Shown here: in pieces, positions 1 to 10,754 of the stretch
How positions within the stretch are numbered: position 1 is the stretch's first letter
Layout of the letters: every line of letters begins with the position of its first letter
Assembly (NCBI GenBank): GCA_030340625.1
Contig: JAOPHQ010004605.1
Coordinates: forward strand, 59,432-123,431
Origin: Merluccius polli
Taxonomy: Eukaryota > Chordata > Actinopteri > Gadiformes > Merlucciidae
Length of the DNA stretch: 64,000 bases
Reading direction: 5' to 3'
The notes under the pieces: model-generated
The model's database searches: none
What the model saw: the letters and a program-made list of their open reading frames with translations, nothing else
What the model was told of the DNA's origin: nothing
Program-made: the position numbers and the translations under genes

Positions 1-1
1 G

Positions 2-322
2 AACAAACCGGATGGGACTTTTCATTTTTGCACTGACTATAGGAGACTTAATTCAGTTACAAAGCCAGACTGCTATCCATTACCCCGATGTGATGATTAT
101 ATAGACCGTGTTGGCTCAGCCAAATCTGTGAGCAAATTTGACCTTCTTAAAGGGTACTGGCAGGTCACTTTAACAGCCAGGGCTAAGGAATTATCTGCTT
201 TTGTTACATCTGATAATTTCCTGCAGTACCACGTTATGTCATTTGGGGTCAGAAATGCTCCCACCACTTTTCAGAGGCTCGTCAACCGGGTCTTGGCAGG
301 TATGTGGGGTTGTGATGCGTAC
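2..322 (+). pseudogene. Ty3/gypsy reverse transcriptase, left half (interrupted)
   Basis: This open frame begins at the window edge and reads as the fingers and palm of a Ty3/gypsy reverse transcriptase. Visible motifs are TDYRRLN, KFDLLKGYWQV (motif A with catalytic Asp), FGVRNAPTTFQ and the start of the active-site block, GCDAY at its end. The frame then hits TAA because a DNA transposon begins there. The missing continuation (LDDVVLY onward) is found in the same orientation at 9493. No start codon is present because the element begins left of the window. It is a dead fragment lying antisense to abcc2. Confidence 0.9.
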
Positions 323-373
323 TAAAGCCTAATTTATACTCCTGCGTAAATTGCTGTACGACCGTTACGGTAT

Positions 374-1038
374 TGAAAAAAATAGTTACCAAAAGGCCCA
401 ACCGTTACTTGGAGCCAGAAATATAACAAGGTCACATTTATAGATGCTCCCCCTCCCCTCACAGAGATTCTTGCACGTACACAGATGTACCAAAATGCCC
501 AGGGGAGTAGCTAGATAAGACGCTACTCTCTTGGGACTAGGTGCCATGTTAATCAGCGTGCTTGGTGATGTCACGCGGCCCAAACCTCGCACATCTTAGG
601 CGGGGGAGGCCCGGTCAAAATGGGCACTGCGACTCAGCCTCCCCACGAAAGACGGGGGAAGCCAATTAAATATGCCCTGCTATCTAACTTCAAACTAGAA
701 CTTGCCCTTTTTTTGACGAAAGAGTATCCATGTACCCGCTCGTGATGTCATCCCCCTTTACTGAACCTGTCCTTTAGTCTATAAGATATCCACGGACCTG
801 AGACTCAGGGCTCACAATCAGCAGAACTTCTGAGGAGGCGAAGCTCTTTGTGACACCAGCGCTGTATTTGTTATTATATGCCTTTACTCGTTGACTTTTG
901 ATTAAGTTTGATTAAGAATAAATCTATTCAGTTTAATTCAGTTTATATCTCTTTATTTTCTCCTCATTTTTGATCTGATACCTTATAGGGTCCGCTCCGT
1001 TGTTAGCTTAGAATAGGCCTAAGATTTTTCTCCCTTCA
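374..1038 (+). repeat. ERV 5' LTR
   Basis: About 665 bp matching 7797-8391. It holds a TATA-like CTATAAG at 779-785, an AATAAA polyadenylation signal at 917-922, and ends CCCTTCA just before the primer site. It contains two blocks, around 589-610 and 651-705, that the 3' LTR lacks. Confidence 0.85.
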
Positions 1039-1041
1039 GAT

Positions 1042-1059
1042 TGGTGACCCCGACGTGAT
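1042..1059 (+). other. ERV primer-binding site, tRNA-Trp type
   Basis: The sequence TGGTGACCCCGACGTGAT lies 3 nt after the LTR end. It is the complement of the 3' end of vertebrate tRNA-Trp including CCA, the primer used by avian sarcoma-leukosis viruses. Confidence 0.85.
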
Positions 1060-1331
1060 TTTTAACAAAACCGGGAGAACCGACACAACGGCGGGCGCCT
1101 GCGCCGGTGATGCCACCAACCTGAGTCCACTGTCCCTGTGCGCATGATTAAAAGGTAAGCAGAACCTGTTGACAGACGTGTTCAAATCTGCGTAGTGGCT
1201 CATGAAACATAGTGGGGCAGTGGTCCAGGTAATGGTAAACCGTGCATAAATTGTAATGATAAGATACTGTTAAAAATAATACCTTCTGATACAATTGTCA
1301 TACCCTGTCAACGACTATTGGCAAAAACTGT

Positions 1332-1771
1332 CAATTAGGTAGCGTGTTCGATACCCTGACCCAGACGCCCGAGGGGCTCCGTCTAACAGGTTAAATTCCT
1401 TAGCTAGAGTTTTTGAGGCCTAGGCGTTTCGGTAGCGTGCTGGACACCCTGACCAAGAGCCTATAGGGCTCCGCCTAGGAGACTAGACTCCTTAGCTAGA
1501 GGTTTTGAGGCCTAGATGTGTAGGTAGCATATTGAATACCCTGACCTCCTGCAATTAGGTAGCGTGTTTGATACCCTGACCCAGACACCCGAGGGGCTCC
1601 GTCTAACAGGATAAATTCCTTAGCTAGAGGTCTTTTGAGGCCTAGGCGTTTCGGTAGCGTGCTCGACACCCTGACCAAGAGCCTATAGGGCTCCGCCTAA
1701 GAGACCAGATTCCTTAGCTAGAGGTTTTGAGGCCTAGATGTTTAGGTAGCGTGTTGGATACCCTGACCTTC
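1332..1771 (+). repeat. 220-bp tandem duplication in the ERV leader
   Basis: CAATTAGGTAGCGTGTTCGA at 1332 recurs with one change at 1552. Each 220-bp copy holds further sub-repeats of the type GGTAGCGTG...ACCCTGACC followed by GGGCTCCG and CCTTAGCTAGAGG. About six such sub-units lie between 1335 and 1770. There is no coding sense. Confidence 0.8.
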
Positions 1772-2077
1772 TGAACAACTTGTATACCTCGATAGCGCAC
1801 ATAGTTGTACGCTAGACGGAGGGGGACCCGACGGTCTGACGCCCTTAAGGGGGGCCGCGGTCGAGGACATCGGTAGCTGTTCCAGTTACCGAGGTTGCTC
1901 ATAATTATAGGTGGTACCACGTGCATAACCCTGTATACCTGTATGCATCTGTCTGTGTGTGTGCGCTGGCCTGTGTGTGTCTGTGTGTGTGTGTGTGCGA
2001 GAAGTACACGGCCTGCATCTGTCTGTGTGTGTGCGCAGGTCTGTGTGTGCGAAAATACTTGAGCGGGGCGTGCTGAT

Positions 2078-2306
2078 TACAATTGATGTGTTGGTGATAG
2101 ATATATATATATATTCGCGGAAGTGGAGGATATATTATCTGATCACTGTGTCGCTTACAATTGATGTGTTGGTGATAGATATATATATTCGTAAGTGGAG
2201 AATATATTATCTGATCACTGTGTTGCTTACAATTGATGTGTTGGTGATAGATATACAGTATATATATATATATTCGCGGAGTGGAGGATATATTGTCTGA
2301 TCACTG
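2078..2306 (+). repeat. Three ~70-bp AT-rich tandem repeats in the ERV leader
   Basis: The unit starts TTACAATTGATGTGTTGGTG, runs through (AT)n and a GTGGAGGATATATT segment, and ends CTGATCACTGT. It occurs three times, near 2080, 2155 and 2228. The apparent open frame across it is a by-product of the repeat. Confidence 0.75.
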
Positions 2307-2414
2307 TTGATAATAACTGCTGTGCTGTGGTTGAGAATAGACGGCCGCCGAGCCATAGGATAGGACGGTTAAACAAGTGTAGGGATAGAAGAAAGGATAA
2401 AGACAGTTGCTAAG

Positions 2415-3180
2415 ATGTGCGATTGGAAGATCGGTATGTTGGATAGGGATGTCCAGATGCGGAGAGTCGACGTATTCCTGGCCGCAAGCACCGAAGCGGG
2501 TGCTGGGCCAGAGGGAAAGAAAAAGTGGTTAAAAAGACATGTGAAGTACAGACAGAACTGGAAAAAGAGTGGGTGGGTGCCCAAAACCGGGCTAACCGAG
2601 GCCCACCTCTGCAGCCTGGAGGCTGGGATAAATAGAGAGACAGCTAGGGCAGCCTGCCGTTCCTACAACAAGGGCTTGGCTGCGGCGCGCGGAGATCAGC
2701 CGGAGCGCGCCCGCCAGACGCAGGCGCGTTCACAGGTCCTCGTCGCCGCATACCGAAATACTTTGTCTCCGCCCTGCTCCAGCTCAGTCTGTAGTAGCGG
2801 GCCCTGACCCTGACCCAAACCCCCCGACCACTCACACCTCCACCCCGACTACCCCCACTGACTCTGGACCAATCCCGACTAAGGCCCCCCCACCTCGGCG
2901 ACGTCACCCATGGCCCCCACCCTCCTCCCCTACCTCCCTCGTCCGCACCCCTCCCCTGGTCTCCCTCCACTCCCTCCTACCCTCCCGCTCTCCTCCCTCC
3001 CTCCTCCCCTCCCTCCTACCCCCCAGCTCTCCTCCCTCCTACCCCCCAGCTCTCCTCCCTCCCTCCTCCCCTCCCTCCTACCCTCCCACTCTCCTCCCTC
3101 ACCTTAATTACAGGAGTGACGACTCCTTATGTAAATATTGTAAAAAGCAGTTTTATTATTTCTTAAAGTTGTGAAACTAT
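2415..3180 (+). pseudogene. Probable ERV gag remnant
   Basis: An open frame from ATG 2415 to 2807 encodes a basic 130-residue segment in the position expected of gag, about 1.4 kb after the primer site. A second frame, open from about 2795 to 3180, is extremely proline/serine-rich, like the proline-rich middle of many retroviral gag proteins. The two frames overlap, so a frameshift is likely near 2795-2807. No capsid homology region or zinc knuckle is visible, so the assignment rests on position and composition only. Confidence 0.4.
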
Positions 3181-4300
3181 AGATTAAACAACTGCTGATG
3201 GAAGCCTATAGAAAGACTTGCAAAGGCGATGCAAATGATTCTCTATCCAGGGGGCCACTAGGTTTCCCCCTCTGATCCACTGCGCATGTGAGGATTTTAG
3301 GAGGAGCTACAGGTTACACAGACGCGTGGCCACGTCCCTATTGCACTCTTGGAACTACAAGGGGGGGAGAAGGCAGAATGAGGCCTAGTACAATAATTCT
3401 GTTTATTGGTGGTCATTATTTGATCATGAATTTTATAATCAAGACTTTTAAAATTGATAAATAACCCTATGTTGACAGATGTTATTACAAAAAGATTAAA
3501 GATATTCTCATGTTACAACTGAATGATTACATTTAAATTTCGTCCTGTCATTTAATGTGAAGCAAATTTGCTAGAATAGACATTGAATCTCTCTTTTGTT
3601 TTTGTTTTTGTTTTCCTTTATCTACATTTGTACGAGAATCCTAAGCGAAGGAGGGGACCTCCGTGGCCAGGGGGCTCCTCTCCAAAGGGACATCTCGAAT
3701 GTCTCGTGTGGTGTATAATAATGATGGTAATAATAATGATAATACATTTGTTTGAAGGTGCCTTTCGAGACACACAAGGTCGCCTTACAGTGCAAAGTGG
3801 TAAAGGGACAACCAGCTCAGTATGTCTCATGGGGATAACAGACTTAGAAGGGTTAGAATAAAACATGAATGAAGAAAGCACTGTGATCATTAGAACGTTT
3901 AAGGATTTGTTGGGACATAGAAAGTGATTTCATTTTGTTTTTGTTTTTTGTTCTAGTTTTTGTGTTTTATTTGTTAAATTGCCAAATTGCTTTGGTCAGA
4001 CAAATGTTGTCTGGACATGCCAACAAAAGTGTCTGTGATATGAATGAAGTTAAAGCAGGTGAAGACAACGGCTCCCCTACTGTTAGAAACCTGCACTGCA
4101 TGTTGTAGTCCAGGAAGTTTCTGCACACATGCTTCCGTGTGTGTGTGGGTTTGATAGTTGTTACCCCCAGTGGCCAACTTGCAAATAATTTTACAGCTTG
4201 AGGTACTGAGCTACTGCTAACACAATGGAGTTTAAGAAAACAAAACTTATCATATTGTACCATTTTTATGTAATTTCTCCTATTTATGTGACTAGTTACC
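3181..4300. other. ERV interior without recognisable gene
   Basis: This stretch occupies the place of gag 3' end, protease and reverse transcriptase, but none is recognisable. At 3715-3810 there is a fragment resembling common fish SINE/LINE tails: an AATAATAATGATAATACATT run followed by TTGAAGGTGCCTTTCGAGAC and CAAGGTCGCCTTACAG. Otherwise it is AT-rich with no supported feature. Confidence 0.4.
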
Positions 4301-4305
4301 TTTGA

Positions 4306-4990
4306 ATGATAGTTACAAGGTCTAGGACGACGATTGAAGCCATTTCACCTGACTGGTTCCATCCTGAGATGGAAGCCATAGTACGACAAAACGTCCACAA
4401 CTGCCAGACTTGCCAAGCCCACAACCCCCGACAGAGCCAAAAGTCACCACAAGGCCACTTCCCCGTTCCCCCACTCCCGTTCCAAGAACTGTGCATAGAC
4501 TACACCGACATGGGCAAAGACAACAAAGTGAGAGGGTATCGCTATCTGTTAGTCATAATAGACCGATTCTCTAGGTGGGTAGAAGCTTTCCCCGCCAAAA
4601 CACGAAGACGCCCAAACGGTAGTAAAACACCTGCTAAATTACATTATTCCTAGATGGGGCTTCCCCAAGACCATAGCCTCAGACAATGATAGCCATTTCG
4701 CGAACAGACTGCTAGATGAGGTAGAACGCGCCCTAGGACTTGATCACCGATGTCAGGTCCTCACACTCCTCACACGCATATAGGGCCCATGACAGATCAC
4801 CTAGATGAAGTCCTGTTAGAATACGTCCAGGCCCTAACCCTTGCCTCTCGAGCTTTGTTCACTCAGGTTACCGCCCGCCATCTCATGTTTCCCACCCGGC
4901 AACCCTGACCCTGCCTGGTGGCTACCTATACGTCAAGGTCCACAAGAGGAAGTGTTGGGAATTGAACACCCCCAACAACGGCGGTACCAA
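4306..4990 (+). pseudogene. ERV integrase remnant (broken)
   Basis: The first frame (4306-4653) ends an HHCC-type zinc segment (CQTCQ) and then shows the first catalytic Asp in LCIDYTDMG and the following VIIDRFSRWVEAFP strand. The continuation, with the second Asp in ASDND near 4678-4690, is in another frame. Later pieces (about 4900-4945) resemble the C-terminal integrase domain (LPGGYLYVKVHKRK in frame 1). At least two frameshifts separate the parts, and the region with the catalytic Glu is not recognisable. Neighbouring env follows at once, as in retroviruses. Confidence 0.75.
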
Positions 4991-5197
4991 CCGCATCAAC
5001 ACCAACCGCACCAACGCCACCCGCACCAACGCCACCCAAGGTACTGTCCATAACCCCCGAATTGCCTACAACCCCCTTGCCCGCAGACGCAGAACCATCC
5101 TCCCCTACGACGACCCCATGCCCCACGAAGAAACTCCGACCCCTGCCTCCGCCAGTTTGATGGCGTCCAGCTCACCCACATCAACGGCACCAAACGT

Positions 5198-6289
5198 ATG
5201 TACTCTATCCCCCTACACACCCTATTCACTGACACCATATGGAAACGCTCTGGCTCCAGATGGGAGCATGACAACAAGTATGTGTGCGACGGACCGATAG
5301 GGGGGAGACCCGAATGGCGAAAAGGCGCCTCCTGTGGTTGTAGTCTCACGGGGTGTAGAAATGCGGGGCACATTCTATGGGATACCAGAGACAAAAGGGC
5401 TGGGATAGGCATAGCGGGGACCGGTAATCGAGCAACTAGAGCATTCACCAATCCTCGCGCACACTCGGACGGTACTAGATTACTCCAGGAGGGCGGGGGA
5501 TTAAGTATGGAAGGGAAGAACGTGATCCTCACTCTCACCTCGGTAGGCGCTCACCAATATTCTAATCCTCTATGTCCCTCCGCACCGAACGTTTTATATC
5601 TAACTGTGGGAGTCAGTAGATGGGGAGCATGGGACCCCATGGGCATCATTAGAGTTGATATCCTACTCGAATCAAAATCATCAACCCCGGCAGTTACATA
5701 CTCTGAGCAAGGCGTAACCATATTCAACGTAGAGTCCACTAATGATATTCCCACCCACGACATATTCGCCCAAGCCACTGGGTTAACTGAGACTAATCAA
5801 TGGCTAGCATGGCTAGTTGGCACCGTCCGCCTACAAGGGCTATCTGATTGTGTCGCTTGTGCAGCAGCTCGTCCCGCTATAACTACCATCCCTGTATACC
5901 TCAACGAAACCGACGACCCTCGTGGCACCTATTGCATGATACGACTCTTTATAGAAGCGCACCCCAAGAATTGTACTCTCCTCGGGAATTGATTTCCCCC
6001 CGGCCTGAACAAAACAACTCCGCCCACATTCACAGCGCAACCCACCCCCTATTGGTGTTTCACTCGAGTGAGTACGCGACCGGTAGGAGATCTTCCCGCG
6101 GCATGGTGTCAACACACAAATAACGTTACTGGATGGCCGAATATGACTCAACTAACTCTCAGTCGAATGGACCTTTATTGGCTATGCGCTACTGACATTC
6201 TGCGATTGCGCCTACCTAAACACTGGTCTGGGACCTGTACTATCGTGCGGCTAACTGTACCTGCGTATTCGTCCAAACGTCTAACGTAA
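5198..6289 (+). pseudogene. ERV envelope surface subunit (frameshifted)
   Basis: A 264-residue frame (5198-5992) covers most of the surface subunit. Near its end is CVAC followed by AAARP, the CxxC motif that in gamma-type envelopes reshuffles the disulfide to the transmembrane subunit. It stops at 5990. Envelope-like sequence continues in another frame at about 6000-6289, including DLYWLC, then shifts again around 6220-6250 into the frame of the transmembrane subunit. With two breaks it is not translatable as one protein. The signal peptide is not clear. Confidence 0.75.
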
Positions 6290-7053
6290 CTAACAATACG
6301 GCCCCTGAACGCACCCGACGCGACACTACCTACCCCGCCAGTTTCGACCTCACCCAAAACTCTCCCTGCTACATCGACGCCATAGGCATTCCACGGGGCG
6401 TTCCAAACGAGTACAAATTAGCAGACCAGATCGGGGCCGGATTCGAGAACATACCGCTCCTATCAGCTCTCTTCCCTATTATGCCAAACAAAAACGTCGA
6501 TCGTATTAACTATATCCACTACAATGTGCAACGCCTAGCCAACCTCACCCGAGATCACCCGGGCATCTCTACCCAACTTGCTGCCACCTCCCTAATGGCG
6601 TTCCAGAACCGCGTAGCCCTGGACATGCTCCTGGCCGAGAAAGGAGGTGTCTGCGCTATGTTCGGTGACCAGTGCTGCACGTTCATCCCCAACATCACAG
6701 CCCCGGATGGGTCTGTTACCAAAGCACTCAATGGTCTCCGAGCCCTGTCCACGGAGCTGAAAGAAGCCTCTGGGTTGGACAACCCACTCGAGGCCTGGAT
6801 GCAAGGCCTGTTCGGCAGGTGGAAGGCCCTTGTCATGGCCGTCCTCACATCCCTGGCCTGTTTTCTGGCCATTCTCATCACCTGTGGATGTTGCTGCATC
6901 CCCTGTGCCCGCACCCTCTGTGTCAGGCTCATTGCCACGGCCCTGTCCAAAGAAAACGCCCCCAGAGACTATGATCACCAGATGGTCTCACTCCTGGTCG
7001 AGCCCCGTCAAGACGATGACGACGAATCCTATTGCGATATGACCGTCTACTAA
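6220..7053 (+). pseudogene. ERV envelope transmembrane subunit, open to its stop
   Basis: Frame open from 6220 to the stop at 7053, about 277 codons. In order it shows a furin-like RTRR at 6310-6321, a hydrophobic stretch upstream of 6481, a coiled-coil-like heptad region, an immunosuppressive-domain-like segment followed by CX6CC at 6651-6677, an NIT glycosylation site, a hydrophobic membrane span at about 6820-6895 with a cysteine cluster, and an acidic cytoplasmic tail. This is the architecture of gamma-type envelopes in fish ERVs. Upstream frameshifts in the surface subunit mean no whole env product. I could not tell whether it relates to the percomORF env lineage. Confidence 0.8.
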
Positions 7054-7796
7054 AAACTTACGAAGTTGTCCCGCTCCCCTAAGGCATGAGGGGCAACCTC
7101 GCTGCATTGCTTATAGGCTGTTGTACCTAACACCTCCTTCCCCCAATCCCTTTTGCTTAGCCTCACCTCACCCCCTATGTATGCATGTCCCACTTGATGA
7201 GTGTAGAGTCAAAAAGGTATGTTGGCATTCAAGTCTTACGTTGGGGGTGTTACCACCCTGCTACATGGATAGAAAAGGACTCCGCTAAAGAAAGTTGCTA
7301 TTTAGCATTCTTTATGTTTACATTTTTACATATATAATCATTTTATCCTCTCATATATCCCCTATAGCTCCAACCCAGTCGACCGTTGAATAAACAGGGG
7401 CAAAGCATAACCCATGGAGTTATGTCCCGCAAGAGGCAACTGGGGAAAGAGCTTGTTTATGCATTATGGTCCCATTATTACATTTTATACTTTTATATTT
7501 TGCTAGAAACATTTGTTAGATGCGATGGTACTGCCTGTGTCTGACCTCTAGGCGAAAGCGCCAGTTGGTACCGACGGGTAGGCCATCTATTTTAATGCTG
7601 TTCCAGTATATACATTTACCTGTGCATGCTTGTGTGTGGTGTCTATGATTATGTGTCTGCAAGCAACAGGTGTTTTCTAATGGAAAGTCATCTTGCGATG
7701 ACTTGAGAGGGATATATTGAAAACCACCTGTTGCCCGAATTCCTATGCACCTCTGAGTCTCGCCAGGTCCGGTCTAAATTATATATTGAAATATAT
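7054..7796. other. ERV env-to-LTR spacer
   Basis: About 740 bp between the env stop and the 3' LTR. I see no gene, and no clear polypurine tract before the LTR, which is instead preceded by ATATATTGAAATATATTGAA. Confidence 0.5.
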
Positions 7797-8391
7797 TGAA
7801 AAAAATAAAGTTACCAAAAGGCCCAACCGTTACTTGGAGCCAGAAATATAACAAGGTCACATTTATAGATGCTCCCCCTCCCCTCACAGAGATTCTTGCA
7901 CGTACACAGATGTACCAAAATGCCCAGGGGAGTAGCTAGATAAGACGCTACTCTCTTGGGACTAGGTGCCATGTTAATCAGCGTGCTTGGTGATGTCACG
8001 CGGCCCAAACCTCGCACATCAAAATGGGCACTGCGACTCAGCCTCCCCACGAACTTGCCCTTTTTTTGACGAAAGAGTATCCATGTACCCGCTCGTGATG
8101 TCATCCCCCTTTACTGAACCTGTCCTTTAGTCTATAAGATATCCACGAACCTGAGACTCAGGGCTCACAATCAGCAGAACTTCTGAGGAGGCAAAGCTCT
8201 TTGTGACACCAGCGCTGTATTTGTTATTATATGCCTTTACTCGTTGACTTTTCATTAAGTTTGATTAAGAATAAATCTATTCAGTTTAATTCAGTTTATA
8301 TCTCTTTATTTTCTCCTCATTTTTGATCTGATACCTTATAGGGTCCGCTTCGTTGTTAGCTTAGAATAGGCCTAAGATTTTTCTCCCTTCA
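7797..8391 (+). repeat. ERV 3' LTR
   Basis: About 595 bp, near-identical to 374-1038 apart from two missing blocks and a few substitutions. It has the same TATA-like box and AATAAA and ends CCCTTCA at 8391. Confidence 0.85.
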
Positions 8392-8988
8392 ACGGAGAGC
8401 CCTCTACATCACCGGAGAGCCTGACGGAGAGCCTCTCCGTCGTCTCCGTCTGCATGAAATATTCTTTAAGTGTCCGTCACTCCGTCAATGGACAACGGAG
8501 ACGGCAAGGGCTGCGATTGGTCCTCTAAAAACATAATTTCCTGGTCCTCGAAAAACGAGGACCAGACTGACGCGATGCACGACATATACACTATGCTCTA
8601 TGGACGCATAAAGCTCCAGAATCCAACCCGACCTACTTGAACCTATAACTTAAAAGAGACGGTGGCAAATTGCACTACATGGTTGTAAATCGTTTGTTTT
8701 TAGCAATTACGTTTTTTACTTTTAAAGCATTTCATTTTTTATTATAATTTATCCCCTTTTAACTATCCCTCTTAACTATTTATCCCTTTTGTACTTGTTT
8801 ACTTGTGTGAAATGTTGTGTGAATCTTGTGTGAAATCTTGTTTACTTTGCACCTCGTTTGTTTTGCGGGCGGGAAATTGCATTGGGTATCCGGCACCACG
8901 ACGGAGAACTATGAGGGCTCGAGGGGTCTCTGTGGTTACGCAGTTGGATAGCGCAATACACAGTTGTAGAAGTATAACCAGCGTTTAA

Positions 8989-9489
8989 TGGCACATTTCC
9001 ACTAGCACGGTACGGCACGGCACGGTTCGGGTCTGTTTCCATTACAACTGAGTACCATATAGTACCTCCTCGATGTGGGTGGGGTCATCATAACACGGCT
9101 GCGCGAAACTGCCGTGACATCATTTACACCGTGCCAAGCCACGCACAAAACCGGAAGACCAGAACAACCTCCTCGACCGACTGTGGCGTGGATTTTTTCT
9201 GCGAAGCTATTTTCTCATGTTCAAAGTATAGTCGAAGAGCAGCAGGGTTTTAAAAAGTGGTGGGGTCGAGTCTTGTGTTTATTTACAGTCTGGTCGGTCG
9301 CGCTTATGACGCTTCCAGTGATGACACTCGTCGGCCAATCAGTGGAAGGCAGTCGGCTGACGTCACGTTTTAGTATCACTTCGGCTCACTTGGAACCAGG
9401 GCTGAGGCGATACCAAAATAGTACCTGATACCAAGTACTATACAATACCGTGCCGTGCCGTGTCGTACCGTGCTAGTGGAAATGCGTCA
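8989..9489. mobile_element. TIR MITE in gypsy RT (TGGCACATTTCC family)
   Basis: Left end TGGCACATTTCCACTAGCAC and right end GTGCTAGTGGAAATGCGTCA are inverted copies over about 35 bp, including CACGGTACGGCACGG. The right side is followed by TTA (9490-9492), then the rest of the gypsy LDD codons. The left neighbour is TAA, so a 3-bp TWA target is plausible. No transposase is present. Confidence 0.7.
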
Positions 9490-9492
9490 TTA

Positions 9493-10172
9493 GATGATGT
9501 GGTCCTATATATTACCAACTGGACTCATCATTTAGACCAGATCAACGAACTCTTTACTCGTCTCGTTGCCGCTAATCTTACGGTAAACCTTGCCAAGCGT
9601 GAGTTTGGTAAGGCTAGTGTTACCTATCTTGGTAAGATAGTTGGTGGAGGACAAGTTCGGCCTGTAGGAGCAAAGATTGAAGCCATATGTAACTTTACTA
9701 TACCTGAAACCCGCCAAGAGCTCCGGAGGTTTCTTAGTATGGCAGGTTACTACGGGACTAAGAACTTTTCTTCTGTCGTTACACCTTTGACCAACCTCCT
9801 TAGCTCTAAAGTTCTATTTGATTGGTCTACAAAATGTCGAGAAGCTTTTGAGAACGATAAGCTTTTGCTTACTTCTTCCCCTGTGCTGTCTGCCCCAAAC
9901 TTTTACTGTCCTTTCAGTGTAGCTGTTGATGCCAGTGAGAGTGGCGCTGGTGCAGTTTTGTTACAGTTAGGATCCGATGGTGTAGAGCACCCGGTAGGAT
10001 ATTTAAAAAAAAAATGTAATCGCAGCAAGTCTACTCCACAGTGGAGAGAGAAGCAGTTGCTTTAATTCTTGCTGTACAACACTTTGAGGTCTACTTGGGC
10101 TCATCTTCAAGTCCAATAGACATTTTTACTGACCACAACCCGCTGGTCTTTATTGATCGTATTTTAACAAAC
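9493..10172 (+). pseudogene. Ty3/gypsy RT-RNase H, right half
   Basis: This frame continues the reverse transcriptase broken at 322. It begins with the Asp pair of the active site (LDDVVLY), then thumb and connection sequence (LRRFLSMAGYYG, PLTNLL) and RNase H (SVAVDASESGAGAVL, with catalytic Asp). A frameshift in the A-run near 10005-10013 and a stop follow, then TDHNPLVFI in another frame. Integrase is absent. Confidence 0.85.
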
Positions 10173-10191
10173 CTCTTTTTAGTGGGGGAGG

Positions 10192-10600
10192 TGTGACGAC
10201 CCCCTGCACCCCCTTTAGGTCTTTTGCTGCCACTACCATGGCAGGGCTAGGTCTCGTGATCATAATGACATAATTGATCACACCTTGGTTAATGGGCGGG
10301 GTATATAAGCAGGTTTTCACTCTCCTTCAGTTAGGCACTCTTTTCGGTTGTCGCAGGCACTGTATTACGTTACTCTTTCACTTGGGCACTTTGCTTTGTT
10401 CTTTCTGTTTGATTCTTTCCCCTCATCCTCACTCTTATTATAGTCTCATATCTAACATACAGACACATTCACTGCATCCACTCACACACAACCTCTATCT
10501 CGCATTTAAACATTACCCTTAGACATTTGTTTCACCTTGTTTGTTTGTCTTTATAAATAAATTACATTTTGCTTTAAAATTCAATTCTGTTGTCCCTTTA
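10192..10600 (+). repeat. Ty3/gypsy 3' LTR
   Basis: The LTR starts TGTGACGACCCCC directly after the purine tract. It has TATATAAG at 10302-10309 and AATAAATTAC near 10555 as promoter and polyadenylation signals. The exact end is not clear. Confidence 0.6.
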
Positions 10601-10754
10601 ATTATGTGATGGTGAAGTGTTTCTGTGTTATTGTTGTTATTGCTGTTGCTGTCGATGTACTGTTCTGCTGTTCTGTATCTTGACTTGTTAACATTCATGT
10701 ATGGGCACATAGAAAAACAAAACCACCACAAAAAAGAAGAAAAACTAAAACCCT

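Larger units (their letters stand above)
371..8391 (+). mobile_element. Endogenous retrovirus with gamma-type env, pol mostly deleted
   Basis: The element has two LTRs (about 374-1038 and 7797-8391), a tRNA-Trp primer site just inside the 5' LTR, gag-like and proline-rich coding remains, a broken integrase and a broken env. No reverse transcriptase or protease is seen, so most of pol is gone. The env surface part has a CxxC motif (CVAC) and the transmembrane part has a CX6CC motif, the pairing found in gamma-type retroviral envelopes. The LTRs differ by a handful of substitutions plus two blocks missing from the 3' copy, suggesting a fairly young insertion. It cannot replicate on its own as seen. 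Termini are uncertain by a few bases (a TATTG or TG start). Confidence 0.85.
326..8985. mobile_element. TIR transposon (Harbinger-like MITE) carrying an ERV
   Basis: The left end after TAA (323-325) begins AGCCTAATTTATACTCCTGC. The right end reads GAAGTATAACCAGCGT before TAA (8986-8988), an imperfect inverted match. A 3-bp TAA flank on both sides fits the TWA target sites of PIF/Harbinger elements. I see no transposase. Its own sequence is 326-370 and 8392-8985. The retrovirus lies in between, with ACGG on both sides (367-370 and 8392-8395) as a candidate 4-bp target duplication. The right half has repeated CGGAGAGCC and CTCCGTC motifs. The family assignment is inference. Confidence 0.5.
2..10600 (+). 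mobile_element. Ty3/gypsy retrotransposon relic, split by nested insertions
   Basis: The two coding halves (2-322 and 9493-10172) join in the middle of the YxDD box of reverse transcriptase, so about 9.2 kb between them was inserted later. The 3' part passes from RNase H straight into a purine tract (AGTGGGGGAGG, 10181-10191) and an LTR, so the rest of RNase H and all of integrase are missing. The 5' LTR, gag and protease would lie left of the window. If abcc2 continues leftward, this element sits antisense inside a very long abcc2 intron. The right boundary is approximate because I could not find the end of the LTR. Confidence 0.75.
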
